Source: Prosthecobacter sp. | Lineage (GTDB): Bacteria; Verrucomicrobiota; Verrucomicrobiia; Verrucomicrobiales; Verrucomicrobiaceae | Reading direction: 5' to 3' | DNA length: 64,000 nucleotides | NCBI GenBank assembly: GCA_019186985.1 | Contig: JABARQ010000008.1 | Coordinates: forward strand, 920-64,919 | Shown here: one piece after another, positions 18,801 through 26,374 of the stretch | Numbering within the stretch: position 1 is the stretch's first letter | Layout of the letters: every line of letters begins with the position of its first letter | Position numbers and translations under genes: made by a program | Notes under the pieces: generated by a model | What the model saw: the letters and a program-made list of their open reading frames with translations, nothing else | Told to the model about the DNA's origin: nothing | Database searches by the model: none

Positions 18801-19040
18801 CTGGAGCGACTCGTGCCTGTGCTCATGACCGCACTCGCCGCAGGCATTGGTTTGATCCCCCTCGTGCTCGCCGCTGATCAGCCGGGCAAAGAAATCCTGC
18901 ATCCCGTGGCCGTCGTCATCGTCGGCGGCCTCATCTCCTCCACCTTCCTCGATATGGCCGTCACACCCGCCATGTTCTGGCTGCTCGGCCGCAAAGCCGC
19001 CGCCAAAGCCATCGCACTCGACGCTCCTGCATCACACTAA
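15861..19040 (+). CDS. Heavy-metal RND pump (second)
   Basis: 1059 residues with the full HME-RND layout of 12 membrane segments and two periplasmic loops. The TM4 motif reads AIG-x3-DDA-x4-EN near residue 408, which differs from the DFG-DGA form of the first pump and the AIG-DAA form of the third, so the metal range is probably different and cannot be named from sequence. An acidic and Gly/His-containing insertion near residues 635-645 (GSHGGGKGRN) lies in the second periplasmic loop. Operon: 12819, 13383, 14685, 15861. Confidence 0.88.
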   Translation: MLNKMIHWALASRALIIGAALILMVMGLKTATELPVEVLPDLTKPTVIILTEAPGLAPEEVETRVTQPIETALMGVAGLTRLRSNSDVALSLVYAEFGWDMDIYRARMFVQERLQAARGQLPDGVQPFMTPVASLMGEILLVGVRSTIKEGEPGYLPPREVRSLADWTIMRRLKSVPGIAEILNMGGGVKRIEIQPDPYKMQANGVSFDELEQAATEAANTTTGGFINTGPTEIMVRNLAMTVELDDIARTVIKKVNDRPISIGDVAEVVWGIEPMRGDATVSVAPEKSATYGVIMSITKAPGFDTRKLTEQIKAALDELKPTFPQGVETTLLFQQKDFIDNAIGNLTEAIRDGAIMVTIILFLFLLNFRTTFITLMAMPLSFGITMLVFKGFDISVNSMTLGGLAVAIGMVVDDAIVDVENVFRRLRENAALAQPQPRLQVIARASGEVRNSILYATVLIILVFLPLLGLTGVEGKLFAPIAIATIISMMASFVVSLTAIPVLCSFLLNPKAGHEHKDGFVARLMKKTLEHTLLRFALSQPLLVLAIALTLLVGAFSLYPKMNKDFLPKFQEETALVAATAAPGTSLEEMNKISDVIEQQILSVPEVRKVGRRLGRAERGDHVVPVSTAEFDVDFRDPAEEGSHGGGKGRNRKDILADISAKLKTVPGVFAVVSGPLADRIGHMMSGVSAPVAIKIFGPDLDKLRQIGIEIQTIAKSIPGFEDCKLDQTSSIPQLRIEADRDRAKAYGIAPGKLNDQLSALIGGKEVAELREGQRAVNLVTRLPIEWRDSPDKIAELPIEAGDGQHIPLSLVADVREAKGPNVIFREASQRRFALAIKPTVQDVSNLVVKLRDEVTEKVKMPEGYFITFEGEFQAQKEATERIAIFSSMIFVVIFFMLFSYFKSASLALQVLVNIPLALMGGLAFTYLKLNNISIATLVGFIAVGGVAARNGIMMISHYLHLMRHEGEGFNRKMIVRGTLERLVPVLMTALAAGIGLIPLVLAADQPGKEILHPVAVVIVGGLISSTFLDMAVTPAMFWLLGRKAAAKAIALDAPASH

Positions 19041-19058
19041 CTCGAAACACATAGGATT

Positions 19059-19694
19059 ATGAATACCCAAGACGGTTCTAATTCCGCAGCACAAGGGTGG
19101 AGAAGCATGGGGAGAATCATCGTCTCGCGCCTATTAGCAGTTTTATTTGTTGCTATATTGCTGCTCACCGAACACACGTCTGACGTGCATGGTCTAAATG
19201 ATTTGTTCATGGGCGCAGTTGGACTTCTCCTGGTTCACTTTGGAGTGCGCGGGCGGATCTGGGCCACGCTTTTCATTGGCGGTCGGAAGGATAGTTCCTT
19301 AGTTACCTGTGGCCCGTATTCCTTGTGCCGCAACCCCTTGTATTTTTACAGCGGCCTTGCGGTTATGGGAGTAGCCGCAGCATCTGGCAGCTACGTAGTC
19401 ACTCTGATTGTTACTTCGATTTATTGGGTGATCTGCCACTTCACAATTGCTGCGGAAGAAAGAAAGTTGCGTGTTCTGTATGGCAAAGCTTTTGAAGACT
19501 ACTTCGCCAGGGTTCCCAGGCTTTTTCCTTTGTTAGGGCCTGCTCAAGAAGTGAACGAGGTCAGCTTTTCGCCAAAACGTTTCCACCACACTTACCGTGA
19601 CGCTACCTGGTTCATTGTGGCGTGGCTCGCAGTCACTGCCATCCATATACTGAAGGCCAGGGGTGCATTGACGTACCTGTTAGAGCTACCGTGA
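19059..19694 (+). CDS. Membrane methyltransferase, isoprenylcysteine carboxyl methyltransferase-like
   Basis: 211 residues with about four to five hydrophobic helices. The motif CGPYSLCRNPLYF near residues 86-98 and the later AAEERKLRVLYG match the SAM-binding end of the ICMT/PEMT family. Substrate unknown. Base composition is clearly more A/T-rich than its neighbours, with unlike codon use, so it is probably a late arrival between the second RND operon and its 19781 partner gene. Proteins of this family often sit near metal pumps, but a direct role is not shown. Confidence 0.7.
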   Translation: MNTQDGSNSAAQGWRSMGRIIVSRLLAVLFVAILLLTEHTSDVHGLNDLFMGAVGLLLVHFGVRGRIWATLFIGGRKDSSLVTCGPYSLCRNPLYFYSGLAVMGVAAASGSYVVTLIVTSIYWVICHFTIAAEERKLRVLYGKAFEDYFARVPRLFPLLGPAQEVNEVSFSPKRFHHTYRDATWFIVAWLAVTAIHILKARGALTYLLELP

Positions 19695-19780
19695 CCTAAC
19701 ACAAATTTCCAAAGCGACGACCTCATCCGAGCCACCGCCGCCAAGGCAAAACAGAAACCAAACCAAAGATAACTGAATCC

Positions 19781-20257
19781 ATGAAAAACAAACTGCTAAC
19801 CAGCCTCCTCACCCTCGCACTGGCTTTCACCGTCAGCGCTGCCGACAAAGACAAGCACGACCACGAACATGAAGCCAAAGCCGGCCCTACTGGTGGCAAG
19901 CTCATCACCGAAGTCGAGCCTCACGTCGAGTTCTTCGTGAACAAAGACAAGAAAGTCGAAATCCGCTTCATCGACGACGACATGAAAGCCGTCGCCCCAG
20001 GCGAGCAAGTCATCAGCGTCACCCTTGGCGACCGCTCCGCTCCCACCAAGCTGAGCTTCACCAAAGACGGCGACAAGCTCATCTCCGACAAGGCCGTCCC
20101 TGAAGGCAACGACCTGCCCACCGTGGTGCAAATCCGTGAGAAGGAAGGTGCCAAGGCCGTGATCGAGAAGTTCAACCTGAACCTCAACGACTGCCCCACC
20201 TGCAAGAACAAGGAATACGCCTGCACCTGTGCGCATGGCGAGGAGGAGAAGAAGTAA
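19781..20257 (+). CDS. Exported putative metal-binding protein, paralogue of the 12285 product
   Basis: 158 residues: signal peptide to about AADKD, a His/Asp-rich opening (KHDHEHEAKAGPTGG), a beta-rich centre, and a C-terminal CPTCKNKEYACTC followed by AHGEEEKK. It shares KAGP-x-GG, EFFV-K-D and the Cys tail with the 12285 product. The leader AACCAAACCAAAG has no Shine-Dalgarno. It probably handles periplasmic metal for the second RND pump. Confidence 0.78.
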   Translation: MKNKLLTSLLTLALAFTVSAADKDKHDHEHEAKAGPTGGKLITEVEPHVEFFVNKDKKVEIRFIDDDMKAVAPGEQVISVTLGDRSAPTKLSFTKDGDKLISDKAVPEGNDLPTVVQIREKEGAKAVIEKFNLNLNDCPTCKNKEYACTCAHGEEEKK

Positions 20258-20280
20258 CCCCCACGCCTGCGTCATGCCAC

Positions 20281-20307
20281 AGCGCCGTCCCCCATGAGGG
20301 CGGCGCT
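20281..20307. repeat. Hairpin between the 19781 and 20330 genes
   Basis: A 10-bp stem (AGCGCCGTCC with GGGCGGCGCT, one G-T pair) and 7-nt loop, with no T-run after it. It may be a weak terminator or an mRNA-stability hairpin. Confidence 0.5.
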
Positions 20308-20329
20308 GCTGGCTGCGCGCACCACGACC

Positions 20330-20671
20330 ATGAAACACCGTCTTATACTTTTCACTCTAACAGTCCTCGCTTGTTTCTGGCTGCCATCCACCGCCAGCGC
20401 GATTCGCCCGATGGGCACCACGATGACTGGCATCATTCAGACTGTCGATCACTCCACACGCTGGATCACTTTCGCTCAGGATGGCGGCCCCGTGCGTCAG
20501 TTCGTTTACTCGGAATGGGCTAGGTTTTGGCACGATGAGGCGGAATCACTTCCCGCTCATTTGAAACCCGGTATGAGGGTTCAGATCAAGCTGCACAATC
20601 CCCTTTTCGGCCCGGACTATGTGCAGCAAATCGTGCTGCTGCAAGACAAGGCGTCAAAGGGCGGCAAGTGA
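20330..20671 (+). CDS. Small exported protein of unknown function
   Basis: 113 residues from ATG 20330, chosen over upstream starts because a signal peptide begins there (MKHRLILFTLTVLACFWLP, cleaved near STASA). The mature part looks like a small beta-barrel (GTTMTGIIQTVDHSTRWIT). It is followed immediately by a membrane protein gene and the RcnA-like gene, so it may be an accessory of Ni/Co export. Confidence 0.65.
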   Translation: MKHRLILFTLTVLACFWLPSTASAIRPMGTTMTGIIQTVDHSTRWITFAQDGGPVRQFVYSEWARFWHDEAESLPAHLKPGMRVQIKLHNPLFGPDYVQQIVLLQDKASKGGK

Positions 20672-20673
20672 TC

Positions 20674-21030
20674 ATGACAACCATCATGGCCGAAGAATCC
20701 CCATCCTCACTGCCCTTGCCGACTCAAGTGGCGATCTATCTCGCAGGATCGGCGCTGGTCATCTTCATCACCGGTCTGCTGACAGGGAGCCTCAGTCATC
20801 ACCGCCCTGGGGAGGAGACTGGCGACATGATTGCTTTTGTCCTCTGCCGCGTCATCAGCCCCATTCTCGCCTTTAGTAGCTGGCTTGCGGGCTTTGTCGC
20901 CGTGCTGAAACGCCCCAGCGGCCCCACCTGGAGCGCCATCACCGTCATGGTGCTCATCCTCATCTTCGTCCTGCTGGTCTGTTACAGCGCGTGGCGTGGC
21001 ACCGCTGCTTTTCACCCCATCGTACCATGA
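20674..21030 (+). CDS. Small membrane protein of unknown function
   Basis: 118 residues with three hydrophobic helices at about 18-38, 55-75 and 85-105. ATG 20674 is preferred to GTG 20668; either way it abuts the stop of the previous gene. Its stop overlaps the next start (ATGA), indicating translational coupling to the RcnA-like exporter. No family recognised. Confidence 0.65.
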   Translation: MTTIMAEESPSSLPLPTQVAIYLAGSALVIFITGLLTGSLSHHRPGEETGDMIAFVLCRVISPILAFSSWLAGFVAVLKRPSGPTWSAITVMVLILIFVLLVCYSAWRGTAAFHPIVP

Positions 21031-21782
21031 ATATCCTTGTTGATTATTTTAGCCACGCCAGCGGACTGCTGTATTTTCTGGCCCCGCTGCTGCTGGGTGT
21101 GGTTCATGGCATCGAACCGCTGCATTCCAAAACGGTTCTGGCCTCCGTCGTCGTCTCCACACGAGGCGGCTTGTGGCAGGCATCCCTGCTGGGTGTTTCC
21201 GCAGCCTTGTCGCACACTTTGACGATCTGGATGATCGCCATGCTGGCATCTCATTATGGCAGCCATTGGAACCTGGGGCGGCTTCAGCCCTACTTTGAGA
21301 TGCTCTCAGCCTTGGTGACATTGGCAGTGGCGGTTTGGATCTTCATCCGCACACGGCAAAGCGTCCGCAAGACAGAGGCACTCGCGGTCTGGGGCGGCGG
21401 TGCCGCTGATGAAAATGCCGAAACACAGGATTTCACCGAAGAGGTAAAGCGCGGGAGGCAGTCCTCCACGACGCAAATGCTTCTGCTCGGTGCTGTAACC
21501 GGGATGATGCCCTGTCCGCTGACTTTAGGCATCCTCCTGGCATGTATCCAATCGGGGCGGGTGGTTCTCGGGTTGGCCGTTGCCACCAGCTTCGGCATCG
21601 GGCTGGCCCTTACCATGGTGCTCGCGGCGGCGCTCGGTGCCTGGGGATTTCGCATGGTTTGGCGTTTCAAGGCGACTGCCTCGGCGCTGCGCATCCGTGC
21701 GGCCTATCTCACCTGCATTTTACTGGCCGCACTGGCCGCACTCATCGCCAGCCAGGCCTGGCCGAAATTTTCCCAACCCTAA
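21027..21782 (+). CDS. rcnA: Nickel/cobalt exporter, RcnA/NicO family
   Basis: 251 residues and six predicted membrane helices. The NicO/RcnA signature is near the N-terminus (VVHGIEPLHSKTVLAS, residues about 25-40) and ALSHTLTIW follows near 65; the second half has TGMMPCPLTLGILLAC. The central loop is acidic and short, unlike the long His-rich loop of E. coli RcnA. Known members export Ni and Co from the cytoplasm. The start overlaps the previous stop by 4 bp. Confidence 0.82.
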   Translation: MNILVDYFSHASGLLYFLAPLLLGVVHGIEPLHSKTVLASVVVSTRGGLWQASLLGVSAALSHTLTIWMIAMLASHYGSHWNLGRLQPYFEMLSALVTLAVAVWIFIRTRQSVRKTEALAVWGGGAADENAETQDFTEEVKRGRQSSTTQMLLLGAVTGMMPCPLTLGILLACIQSGRVVLGLAVATSFGIGLALTMVLAAALGAWGFRMVWRFKATASALRIRAAYLTCILLAALAALIASQAWPKFSQP

Positions 21783-21790
21783 ACAACACC

Positions 21791-22339
21791 ATGAACACTC
21801 GACCCACATCCACCAAACGCCGGCGGACCTCGCTCCGCCGGATTTCCGCCCATATCGTCTGCATCTTGCTCACCACCACCGGGGCAGCGCTCGCTGACAA
21901 CAGCATCAAGCTCCAGGTCGCCCCCAAGAGCGAACACAACGACCCCAAGGGGAACAATCCGCAGGAGGTGCAAAACCGCTGGCTCGAAATCTCCGCCACC
22001 GCCTTTCACCTCGAAAAGCCTGCCGCCGTGCGCCTCGAATGGGCGTTCTTTGGTGACAATCTCGACACGGACAAAGTGGTCAAGCATGGCAGCGGCACCG
22101 AAACCGTGGAGCTGGCCCAAAGCAAGCAGGCCGTCGCCAAGACCAAGCCCGTCAATTTCACCTTCACACCGCGTCACTCTGTCCGTACCGGCAGCGGCAA
22201 ACGGGCACGTTCAAAGGTTATCGAAGCCACCGGCGTCCGCTACCACGCCTGGGGTGTGCGGGCCTTTGTGGACGGCAAGCTCGCTGGTGAGGCTTACAGC
22301 TCGCCAAGCATCCAAAAACTCATGGGCGGCACGGATTGA
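21791..22339 (+). CDS. Exported protein of unknown function
   Basis: 182 residues with an Arg-rich start and signal peptide ending near ALADN. The mature protein is beta-rich with no Cys pattern. It follows the exporter gene by 8 bp, so it is probably in the same transcript, and a bidirectional terminator follows. No family recognised. Confidence 0.65.
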   Translation: MNTRPTSTKRRRTSLRRISAHIVCILLTTTGAALADNSIKLQVAPKSEHNDPKGNNPQEVQNRWLEISATAFHLEKPAAVRLEWAFFGDNLDTDKVVKHGSGTETVELAQSKQAVAKTKPVNFTFTPRHSVRTGSGKRARSKVIEATGVRYHAWGVRAFVDGKLAGEAYSSPSIQKLMGGTD

Positions 22340-22374
22340 CCTAATGAACCAGATTTCCCATCAAACGCAAAAAA

Positions 22375-22404
22375 CCCGCCGGAGCTCTCTCTTTCTCCGG
22401 CGGG
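22375..22404. terminator. Bidirectional rho-independent terminator
   Basis: CCCGCCGGAG pairs perfectly with CTCCGGCGGG over a 10-nt loop, flanked by A-run on the left and T-rich DNA on the right. It serves the converging genes ending at 22339 (+) and 22437 (-). Confidence 0.85.
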
Positions 22405-22436
22405 CTTGTTTGGAAACAGGGATTCCACTCCCTGGC

Positions 22437-22811
22437 TTAGTGACGGCCACGGCCGCCAAAATCAAAATGGAATCCAGGCAGACTGATGTGGCCTCCGCTG
22501 CTGCTGCGATGGCCGGAGCCGTGCCCCGGATTCGGCACATAATACCGGTTGCCGCTGTGCCCGCCGTAGCTGCCGTGACTTGGGGTGTAGTGGCTGGAGC
22601 CGTGGCTCGGCGTGTAGTGTCCGCTGCCATGGCCGGAGCCGTGACTTGGCGTGTAATACCCGCTGCCGTGGCTGGAGCCATGACCGGAATGGTGTCCCCC
22701 GCCGTGGCTGGAACCATGACCGGAGGAATGATGATCTCCCGCCTGCACAGCGGCAGGAGTGAGGACGGCGAAGCTGGCAGTGACCGCCAGGAGGGTGATG
22801 AGCTTTTTCAT
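22437..22811 (-). CDS. Exported Gly/His/Ser-repeat metal-binding protein
   Basis: 124 residues from the ATG at 22811 that opens a signal peptide (MKKLITLLAVTASFAVL). Mature sequence is low complexity: repeats of SHGSGH and YYTPSHGSGHG, with about 20 His, then a short C-terminal GGHISLPGF. Such repeats bind Ni, Zn or Cu. It diverges from the P-type ATPase gene, with which it shares a 101-bp promoter region. Confidence 0.78.
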   Translation of the reverse strand: MKKLITLLAVTASFAVLTPAAVQAGDHHSSGHGSSHGGGHHSGHGSSHGSGYYTPSHGSGHGSGHYTPSHGSSHYTPSHGSYGGHSGNRYYVPNPGHGSGHRSSSGGHISLPGFHFDFGGRGRH

Positions 22812-22912
22812 GTTGCGTTGGGTTTGAGTGTTCGCCGCCAAAGTGCGGCATGTCAGTCGGACGCAGCGCCAGCGCGGCTATTCAGCCACACACCATTTTA
22901 TTTTCTTGAATC

Positions 22913-24889
22913 ATGAGCACTGAAAATCTCCCCGCTGAATCCAAGCCCTGCGGCTCTTGCGAGCACGGGCATGATGACACACCGCTGCCGCGCAATGCGC
23001 TCGTCATTGCCTCCGGCGTGACGCTCACGCTCGGGATGGCGTTGCGCTTCCTTGATGTCGGAGCCGCCGCGCTGCACACGGCGCTGTTTGCGCTCGCCAC
23101 CTTGTCCGGCGGCCTGCTGGTCTTTCCCGCCGCATTCAAAGCACTGCAAAAAGCAAAGCTCGACATGAACGTGCTCATGACCGTGGCCGTCACCGGCGCA
23201 TGGCTCGTCAGCGAAGGCGCGGAAGGTGCCGCCGTCGTCTTCTTGTTCGCCCTTTCAGAGTTGCTGGAGTCCTGGAGCGTCGGCAGGGCCAGGCGTGCCA
23301 TTGCGTCATTGCTCAAGCTCGCCCCCGAGACGGCCTTGATGCGATCTAAGGATGGCAGTCTGATCGAAACGGACGTGAAGGAGGTGCCTGTGGGCGCGGA
23401 GATCAGCATCCGCAGCGGCGCACGCATTCCGCTCGATGGAAAAGTGCTCGATGGCAGCTCCAGCGTGAACCAGGCACCCATCACAGGTGAATCCGTGCCC
23501 GTGGACAAAAAGCCGGGCGACACCGTGTTTGCAGGCACCATCAATGGCGAAGGCTCGCTCACCGTGCAGGTGACGAAAGCCGCCGCAGACTCCACCCTCG
23601 CCCGCATCATCAAGCTGGTCGAGGAGGCCGAGGAGCAGAAAGCGCCCACCCAGCGCTTCGTGGACAAGTTCGCCACGATCTACACGCCTGCTGTGTTTAT
23701 TGTCGCGCTCCTCGTTGCCCTGCTGCCGCCGCTGCTCATGGGCGGCGCATGGTCGGAGTGGACGTATCGCGCCCTCGTGCTGCTCGTCATCGCCTGTCCT
23801 TGTGCGCTCGTCATCGCCACACCCGTCTCCATCGTCTCCGGCCTCACCGCACTGGCACGGCGCGGCGTGCTCATCAAAGGCGGCGCTTATCTTGAGGCCG
23901 TGGGCAGGCTGCGTGCCCTCGCGGTCGATAAAACAGGCACCATCACGCAGGGGAAACCTCGGGTCACCGGGGTCATCGCCCTGGCAGGACTCAACGCAGA
24001 CGAAGTGCTGCGCCGTGCCGCTGCCATCGACATCCATTCCACACACCCGCTCGCCCAGGCCGTGGTGGAGGCCGCGCTGGAGCGTGGCATCACACCCGAA
24101 CCTGCTGCGGATTATCGCTCCATCACTGGACGCGGTGCCAGCGCCGCCATCGAAGGTCATCCGCACTTCATCGGCAATCACAAGCTCGCCCACGAACTCG
24201 GCGTCTGCTCGCCCGAAATCGAGGCACGTCTCGCGGAAATCGAAAACCGTGGGGAATCCCTCGCCATTCTCGGCCACACGCCGCATGAAGGCTGCGCAGG
24301 TGCAGCGCTCGGCATCCTCAGCATCGGCGACACCCTGCGCCCGGAAGCCGCTGACGCGCTCACCCTGTTGCATGAGGCAGGCATCGAAAACATCGTCATG
24401 CTCAGCGGGGACAACCAGCGCACCGTGGATGCCATCGCCCGTCTTGCCGGCATAGATGAAGCCCACGGCGACCTCATGCCCGAGCAAAAGATCGAGCACA
24501 TCCGCCGCCTCATGGCCGCGCATCACCACGTCGGCATGATCGGCGACGGCGTGAACGACGCCCCCGCGCTCGCCCTCGCGAGCGTCGGCATCGCCATGGG
24601 AGCCATCGGCAGCGACACCGCCATCGAGACTGCCGACATGGCCCTCATGCAGGACGACCTCACCCGCGTGGCCGAAGCCATCCAACTCGGCCGCCGCACC
24701 CTGCGCATCATCCAGTTCAACATCGCCTTCGCCCTCGTCGTGAAGGCCATCTTCCTCATCCTCGCCTTCACCGGCCACACCAGCCTGTGGCTCGCCATCC
24801 TCGCCGACACCGGCGCGACGCTGCTCGTCATCATGAACGCGCTGCGGCTCCTCGGAGGAACGCCAAACCTCAACTCAAGCGCCCCATGA
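22913..24889 (+). CDS. zntA: P1B-type metal ATPase, probably Zn/Cd/Pb
   Basis: 658 residues. There is no N-terminal HMA domain, only a short CGSCEHGH metal motif at residues 13-20. Ordered signatures: TGES near 190, CPC near 294 in TM6, phosphorylation site DKTGT near 339, GDGVNDAP near 543, and a TM8 with LADTGATLLVIMNALRL, where the D-x-G form is typical of the Zn/Cd/Pb group (P1B-2). It pumps metal from the cytoplasm into the periplasm, where RND systems can take over. The next gene overlaps it by 4 bp. Confidence 0.9.
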   Translation: MSTENLPAESKPCGSCEHGHDDTPLPRNALVIASGVTLTLGMALRFLDVGAAALHTALFALATLSGGLLVFPAAFKALQKAKLDMNVLMTVAVTGAWLVSEGAEGAAVVFLFALSELLESWSVGRARRAIASLLKLAPETALMRSKDGSLIETDVKEVPVGAEISIRSGARIPLDGKVLDGSSSVNQAPITGESVPVDKKPGDTVFAGTINGEGSLTVQVTKAAADSTLARIIKLVEEAEEQKAPTQRFVDKFATIYTPAVFIVALLVALLPPLLMGGAWSEWTYRALVLLVIACPCALVIATPVSIVSGLTALARRGVLIKGGAYLEAVGRLRALAVDKTGTITQGKPRVTGVIALAGLNADEVLRRAAAIDIHSTHPLAQAVVEAALERGITPEPAADYRSITGRGASAAIEGHPHFIGNHKLAHELGVCSPEIEARLAEIENRGESLAILGHTPHEGCAGAALGILSIGDTLRPEAADALTLLHEAGIENIVMLSGDNQRTVDAIARLAGIDEAHGDLMPEQKIEHIRRLMAAHHHVGMIGDGVNDAPALALASVGIAMGAIGSDTAIETADMALMQDDLTRVAEAIQLGRRTLRIIQFNIAFALVVKAIFLILAFTGHTSLWLAILADTGATLLVIMNALRLLGGTPNLNSSAP

Positions 24890-25272
24890 GCAAAGCATCA
24901 CGCAAAAACAAAAACGCCGCCAAGCCGACCACCTTGGCCCCGCGTGACAAGGCCATGCTCATCGGCGTGCCGATCCTGCTCCTGGCGGTTCCGGCTCTTG
25001 TCCTGCATTTTTCTTCCATCCGCCAGCAACGCGCCTCCATCTCCAAAACCGTTGAAGGCTGGAGATCGATTTATCATCTCAGCGACGAGCAGGTGGAAAG
25101 CATCAAGAAGATCGAGATCGACTTTCACGGCACCGGCAGCCCCTTTTCCTTCCGGCCTGTCCACAAGAAGGAAGAAACGCACCGCCACCACCAGGAGATC
25201 GGCGGCCTCATGGCACCCGAGGATGGCGCTCGATTCATCAAGGTGATGGAAAAGAGCGAGGGCAAGCACTGA
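24886..25272 (+). CDS. Membrane-anchored possible metal sensor
   Basis: 128 residues: basic N-terminus, one membrane helix at about 25-45, then a helical, charged periplasmic part with HRHHQEIGGLMAPEDGARF near its end. The layout recalls CnrX/ZraP-type small periplasmic sensors but the match is weak. ATGA overlap couples it to the ATPase gene. Confidence 0.6.
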   Translation: MSKASRKNKNAAKPTTLAPRDKAMLIGVPILLLAVPALVLHFSSIRQQRASISKTVEGWRSIYHLSDEQVESIKKIEIDFHGTGSPFSFRPVHKKEETHRHHQEIGGLMAPEDGARFIKVMEKSEGKH

Positions 25273-25280
25273 TCACCACC

Positions 25281-25520
25281 TCAATGCCCAGGGCACCAGT
25301 AGTCCTCCCCATGACCGCACCAACGGTGGCCGTGATGATGATGATGGTGATTGCCGCAAAACCGCGTGCAGAGGTGCATGACGGCAGCGCGGGCGGTTGA
25401 GGCCGCCTTTTGCGCCACATGAGCCGCCTGAGCGGGCATGGCGGCAGAGACGATGAGAACAATCGCGAGCGCGATGCCCGTGACGGTGGCTTTGGTGGAG
25501 AAGCGAGGTGTGGATTTCAT
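25281..25520 (-). CDS. Small exported His-cluster protein
   Basis: 79 residues from the ATG at 25520, where a signal peptide begins (MKSTPRFSTK, core to PAQAAH). It ends in a His cluster with cysteines (CTRFCGNHHHHHHGHRWC), a likely Ni/Zn/Cu site. A longer reading from further upstream adds only non-signal sequence and was not used. It converges on the 24886 gene, 8 bp apart. Confidence 0.7.
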   Translation of the reverse strand: MKSTPRFSTKATVTGIALAIVLIVSAAMPAQAAHVAQKAASTARAAVMHLCTRFCGNHHHHHHGHRWCGHGEDYWCPGH

Positions 25521-25599
25521 GGATGGATCGGATGGAGCCTTCTCGGACGAGCCATCTTCCCCTCTATTCATCGCCTCCGCGTTTTTGATCAAAAAGCGT

Positions 25600-25625
25600 G
25601 AGGGGTTCACGCGCAGGCGGAGTTG
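25600..25625 (+). promoter_or_regulatory. Proposed ECF promoter, copy 1
   Basis: GAGGGGTT, 11 bp, GGAGTTG. The same blocks with the same spacing occur at 27476, 27969 and 32764. It lies 54 bp before the start of the 25680 gene. Assignment to the sigma factor at 26867 is inferred. Confidence 0.75.
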
Positions 25626-25679
25626 CACCCCATGAACGCCACTCAAAGCGTCCCCAACCAAACCAAAGCAAACCCAACC

Positions 25680-25967
25680 ATGAAAACGAAACTCACCCTC
25701 CTCGCCGCCACGATCCTCGTCGGCTTCAGTTCCACCAGTGCCAGCGCCAATCCTTGGAAAGGCCTGCCTCCTGGATTCAACACCCCCGCCCGCTCCTCCT
25801 CCGTCCCAGCCTTCAAATCCTGCTGTGACAGCAAAACCCGCTACACCAGCAACGGCATCAAAGGCGGCATCGTGGTGAACAAGAGCATCGTGTGCAACAC
25901 CGGCTGCGCCGTTCCTCATGCTGGCAAAAGCTGCACTGCCGCCGAACGCAAGCAGTGCACGAACTAA
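25680..25967 (+). CDS. Exported Cys-rich small protein
   Basis: 95 residues from ATG 25680, preceded by the leader AACCAAACC and the proposed ECF promoter. Signal peptide to about SASAN; mature part has six Cys (SCCDS, VCNTGCAV, SCTAAE, QCTN). Probably binds metal or forms disulfides in the periplasm. Not recognised as a known family. Confidence 0.72.
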   Translation: MKTKLTLLAATILVGFSSTSASANPWKGLPPGFNTPARSSSVPAFKSCCDSKTRYTSNGIKGGIVVNKSIVCNTGCAVPHAGKSCTAAERKQCTN

Positions 25968-25985
25968 ACCGCCCGCACACCCGCG

Positions 25986-26014
25986 ACCCGCCAGGAACGG
26001 ATGACCTGGCGGGT
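25986..26014 (+). terminator. Hairpin terminator
   Basis: ACCCGCCAGG pairs perfectly with CCTGGCGGGT around a 9-nt loop, 19 bp after the 25680 gene, followed by TTGATCTT. It separates that gene from the sigma module. Confidence 0.75.
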
Positions 26015-26050
26015 TGATCTTCCACTCATCATCCGACACCTTTCCGCGTC

Positions 26051-26374
26051 ATGAACGATCACGAACTCGACTCCCTCATCCGCCAGTCTCATCCCAAAAT
26101 GGAACTGCCTGCCTCCTTCAACCGCGAGGTCTGGGAACGTGTCTCCGTGGCTTCCCCGGCGTCCGCTCTTGGCGGATGGCGCGAGATTGCGGATGCGTTG
26201 TTCCTCTGGATTTCCAGGCCCGCGCCTGCGGTCGCCGTCATCGCGGTGATGCTGGTCTTTGGCGCGAGTCTTGGCGGTCTTACCGTGAGAGAGAGCAGCG
26301 CATCCGCCCAGCGCACCGCCTACTTCGCCTCCATCAATCCGCTGCATCCAGCGCATCTCGCCACCCAGCAATGA
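26051..26374 (+). CDS. Anti-sigma factor-like membrane protein (CnrY-like position)
   Basis: 107 residues: a cytoplasmic N-terminal part of about 60 residues (DHELDSLIRQSHPKMELP), one membrane helix at about 62-80, and a short periplasmic tail. This is the shape of CnrY-type anti-sigma factors, which hold the ECF sigma factor at the membrane. The next gene overlaps by 4 bp and the sigma gene follows, the same Y-X-H order as cnrYXH in Cupriavidus. The sequence itself is too short for firm homology. Confidence 0.72.
   Translation: MNDHELDSLIRQSHPKMELPASFNREVWERVSVASPASALGGWREIADALFLWISRPAPAVAVIAVMLVFGASLGGLTVRESSASAQRTAYFASINPLHPAHLATQQ

Noticed and set aside
25281-26039. 252-residue version of the small His-cluster protein
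   Set aside because: The extra N-terminal part is opposite the 25680 gene and the signal peptide begins at the internal ATG at 25520.
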